Shown: positions 4,813-6,494 of the stretch, one piece after another
How positions within the stretch are numbered: position 1 is the stretch's first letter
How the letters are laid out: each line of letters begins with the position of its first letter
Made by a program: the position numbers and the translations under genes
Notes under the pieces: generated by a model
Database searches by the model: none
What the model was told of the DNA's origin: nothing
What the model saw: the letters and a program-made list of their open reading frames with translations, nothing else
Assembly: GCA_964434235.1 (NCBI GenBank)
Contig: CAYSUN010000048.1
Location: forward strand, 1-6,494
Length of the DNA stretch: 6,494 nt
Direction of reading: 5' to 3'
Source of the DNA: JABMRF01 sp964434235
GTDB lineage: Bacteria > Patescibacteriota > Patescibacteriia > UBA11705 > JABHMO01

Positions 4813-5391
4813 CTATTTTTTTATAATTAAATTGTAAAATGAATTCTCAAATTTTTCTGCTTCAACCTTTAAATCAAATTTTATAAATAATTTTTTCAAC
4901 TCAGGCAAGGAATAAAAAGTACTGCCCATGGCTAAAAATTTTTCAGCTACTTTTAATAAATATCCAAAAATTCTTTTTGGATTAACCTCTTCTATTAATA
5001 TTTTTCCGTCGCTTTTAAGAACTCTCTTTATCTCCAAAATTGCTTTTTCTCTATCTTGAATATGATGGAAAGCGTCAATTATAATTATTTTATCAAAATA
5101 AGAATCAGGAAAAGGAATTTGTTCAGCTAAACCAAAAACGCAATTAACTCCAATTTTGTTTTTGCATTGATTCAACATTTTTTGTGAAGCGTCAACGACA
5201 GTTATTTCTTTTACCTTACCAACTAAAGTTTGCGCTATTCGACCAGTTCCCCCAGCCAAGTCTAAAACAAAATCAGTTGGCTTGAAAAATTTCTGGTTTT
5301 CAAAAAACAAAACAGTTCTCTGCTTTGTTGAAAAATGTATTTTTTCGTAAAAAGAAGCGGTCATTTCAAAAAATTTTACTTTTACTTTCAT
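4813..5391 (-). CDS. Class I SAM-dependent methyltransferase (UbiE-like)
   Basis: This 192-residue Rossmann-fold methyltransferase shows motif I VLDLAGGTG (42-50), the acidic SAM-ribose ligand at the end of strand 2 in VVDAS (Asp67), GLAEQIPFPDSYFD (87-100), the strand 4 segment IIDAFHHI (104-111), and VLKSDGKILIEEV (124-136). Such small UbiE/Methyltransf_11 proteins methylate varied small molecules. The substrate is not evident, and menaquinone synthesis genes are absent here. It lies 42 nt downstream of smc on the same strand and ends at the shared bidirectional terminator. The ATG at 5391 lacks a Shine-Dalgarno. Met10 (ATG 5362-5364) is an alternative start, giving 183 residues that still include the whole fold. 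Confidence 0.85.
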   Translation of the reverse strand: MKVKVKFFEMTASFYEKIHFSTKQRTVLFFENQKFFKPTDFVLDLAGGTGRIAQTLVGKVKEITVVDASQKMLNQCKNKIGVNCVFGLAEQIPFPDSYFDKIIIIDAFHHIQDREKAILEIKRVLKSDGKILIEEVNPKRIFGYLLKVAEKFLAMGSTFYSLPELKKLFIKFDLKVEAEKFENSFYNLIIKK

Positions 5392-5433
5392 ATTTTAATT
5401 TAACCAAACTATTCATTGAAAAATTCCTGCCTA

Positions 5434-6494
5434 TTATTTTTTATCAGCTGTTTTTTCTGCTTCTTGAAGATTTAAGGATAAAGTTTTCGACATTCCATCA
5501 TCATCCATTGCCACACCATAAAGAACATCTGCAACGTGCATAGTTACTCGATTGTGGGTGATGATAATAAACTGAGCTTTATATGAAAGTTCTTGCAATA
5601 TAGCTGCAAATTTTTGAGAATTTGCCTCATCAAGAGCAGCCTCAACCTCATCCATAACAATAAATGGTGAAGGATTGCTATCGATAATAGCACAAATCAA
5701 GGCTAGACTTGTCATTGTTCTCTCCCCTCCAGACAAAACAGCAATATTGCTAATTTTTTTGCTTGGTGGAGCAACCATAATTTCAATGCCAGTATTTAAA
5801 AGTTTTGATTGATCTTCAACATAAGTTTTATTTTCTTCAATGTCCTCTGCTTCATCCGTTGCCATTTCAACCAACTGCCCATCATCTTTGTCAGTTCTTT
5901 TTTCTTTTTGAATTAATTCTAATTTGGCCTTTCCTCCATTAAAAATCTTTGTGAAATAATCTTCAAAAGCTTTATTTATTTTCTTAAATGACACATTAAA
6001 CTGCTTATTAATGACTACATCTAATTCTTTTACTATTTTTTCCAAATCAGTAATTGCTTTTTCTAGATCATTAACTTGTGAACTTAAAAATTCATACCTT
6101 TCAGCCACTTCCTTGTGTTCGTCAACTATCTCTGGGTCAATTCCACCAATTTGTTCAAGACTATTTTTTAATTTGCTAATCTCAAACCAAAGTTGATCAA
6201 TATTCAGAATTTGCTCATCAGTATTAACTTCTTCAACTTTAAAATCATCACCCAACTCTTGAACTACCTCTTTGTCAAAATCTTCTGTCTTAGTTTCCAG
6301 TTTAGCTAAAATGATTTTCACATCTCCAACTTCAATATTAACTGAATTTAAATTAGCTTGAACTGCTTGCATTTGATCCTGCAATTCAAAAACTTCTTTT
6401 TTCTTTTTTTCTTCGTCTAAATTAAAGTCATCCATTTTCTTTCTAATCTCGCTGATTGAATCTTCTAACTTATCTAAATTTCTTTGTAATTCTT
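5434..6494 (-). CDS. smc: Chromosome segregation protein SMC, C-terminal part
   Basis: The frame stays open to the right edge (about 20 extra codons beyond the first Met at 6435, reading ELQRNLDKLEDSISEIRKK), so this is a partial gene with its N-terminus outside the window. Numbering from that Met, residues 1-160 are charged heptad-rich coiled coil ending in the SMC neck (IGGIDPEIVDEHKEVAERYEFL, 96-117, continuing to about 140). The C-terminal ATPase lobe follows: ABC signature LSGGE (234-238), Walker B FIVMDE (258-263), D-loop ALDEAN (267-272), and switch His294 in ITHNRVTM. SMC dimers condense and help segregate the chromosome. An acidic insert of about 39 residues (175-213) separates KLEL from GIEIMVAPP, which are nearly adjacent in Bacillus SMC. 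The methyltransferase gene follows on the same strand. Confidence 0.95.
   Translation of the reverse strand, partial: ELQRNLDKLEDSISEIRKKMDDFNLDEEKKKKEVFELQDQMQAVQANLNSVNIEVGDVKIILAKLETKTEDFDKEVVQELGDDFKVEEVNTDEQILNIDQLWFEISKLKNSLEQIGGIDPEIVDEHKEVAERYEFLSSQVNDLEKAITDLEKIVKELDVVINKQFNVSFKKINKAFEDYFTKIFNGGKAKLELIQKEKRTDKDDGQLVEMATDEAEDIEENKTYVEDQSKLLNTGIEIMVAPPSKKISNIAVLSGGERTMTSLALICAIIDSNPSPFIVMDEVEAALDEANSQKFAAILQELSYKAQFIIITHNRVTMHVADVLYGVAMDDDGMSKTLSLNLQEAEKTADKK

Noticed and set aside
5325..6196. Rightward frames at 5325-5543 and 6011-6196 opposite the methyltransferase and smc genes.
   Set aside because: Their composition (runs of Phe, Leu, Ser) is what lysine- and glutamate-rich coiled-coil genes give on the other strand. 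No start signals were found.
1..6494. CRISPR array, insertion sequence, tRNA or rRNA gene, phage or defence module.
   Set aside because: I found no spaced direct repeats, terminal inverted repeats with transposase, cloverleaf-like segments or rRNA motifs on either strand. All long frames are explained by the listed genes.

Overview
The window is AT-rich and gene-dense, with short spacers. It looks like a genome of the Candidate Phyla Radiation (Patescibacteria). The clues are a compact TrmB-type regulator, a divergent SMC with an acidic insertion near its head, a divergent PurA, and mixed AT-rich codon use. TGA ends two convincing genes (coaB and purA). This argues against the lineages that read UGA as glycine (Gracilibacteria, Absconditabacteria). 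The lineage call is inference from protein character, not from a marker search.

Layout. Bases 1-90 hold three tandem hairpins, one of which is a good terminator for the leftward operon. Bases 91-2476 are a tight minus-strand operon, in transcription order: a metal-dependent amidohydrolase, a 75-residue zinc-ribbon protein, phosphopantothenate-cysteine ligase (CoaB) and phosphopantothenoylcysteine decarboxylase (CoaC). Every gene has its own Shine-Dalgarno, and junctions overlap or nearly touch. Bases 2477-2650 are a divergent control region with two near-consensus sigma-70 promoters interleaved on opposite strands. Bases 2651-3418 encode a TrmB-family regulator read rightward. Bases 3496-4755 encode adenylosuccinate synthetase (purA) with its own strong promoter. 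A bidirectional terminator follows, shared with a convergent minus-strand pair: a SAM-dependent methyltransferase and the C-terminal part of SMC, whose gene runs off the right edge.

How the parts may work together. CoaB and CoaC carry out consecutive CoA-synthesis steps (4'-phosphopantothenate + cysteine to 4'-phosphopantetheine). The amidohydrolase and zinc-ribbon protein are co-transcribed with them and have no assigned substrate. The TrmB-like protein is the obvious candidate to control this operon, because the two promoters cannot both be occupied by RNA polymerase. purA (AMP synthesis) and smc (chromosome organisation) are housekeeping genes.

I see no CRISPR array, transposon, tRNA or rRNA. 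The most unusual items are the HAL3-like (eukaryote-resembling) CoaC, the Cys/His-rich insert in the amidohydrolase of the same operon, the interleaved divergent promoters, and the purA promoter embedded in the hairpin after the regulator gene. Nothing here demonstrates a wholly new system. The four-gene operon plus its regulator is the best candidate for undescribed biology.
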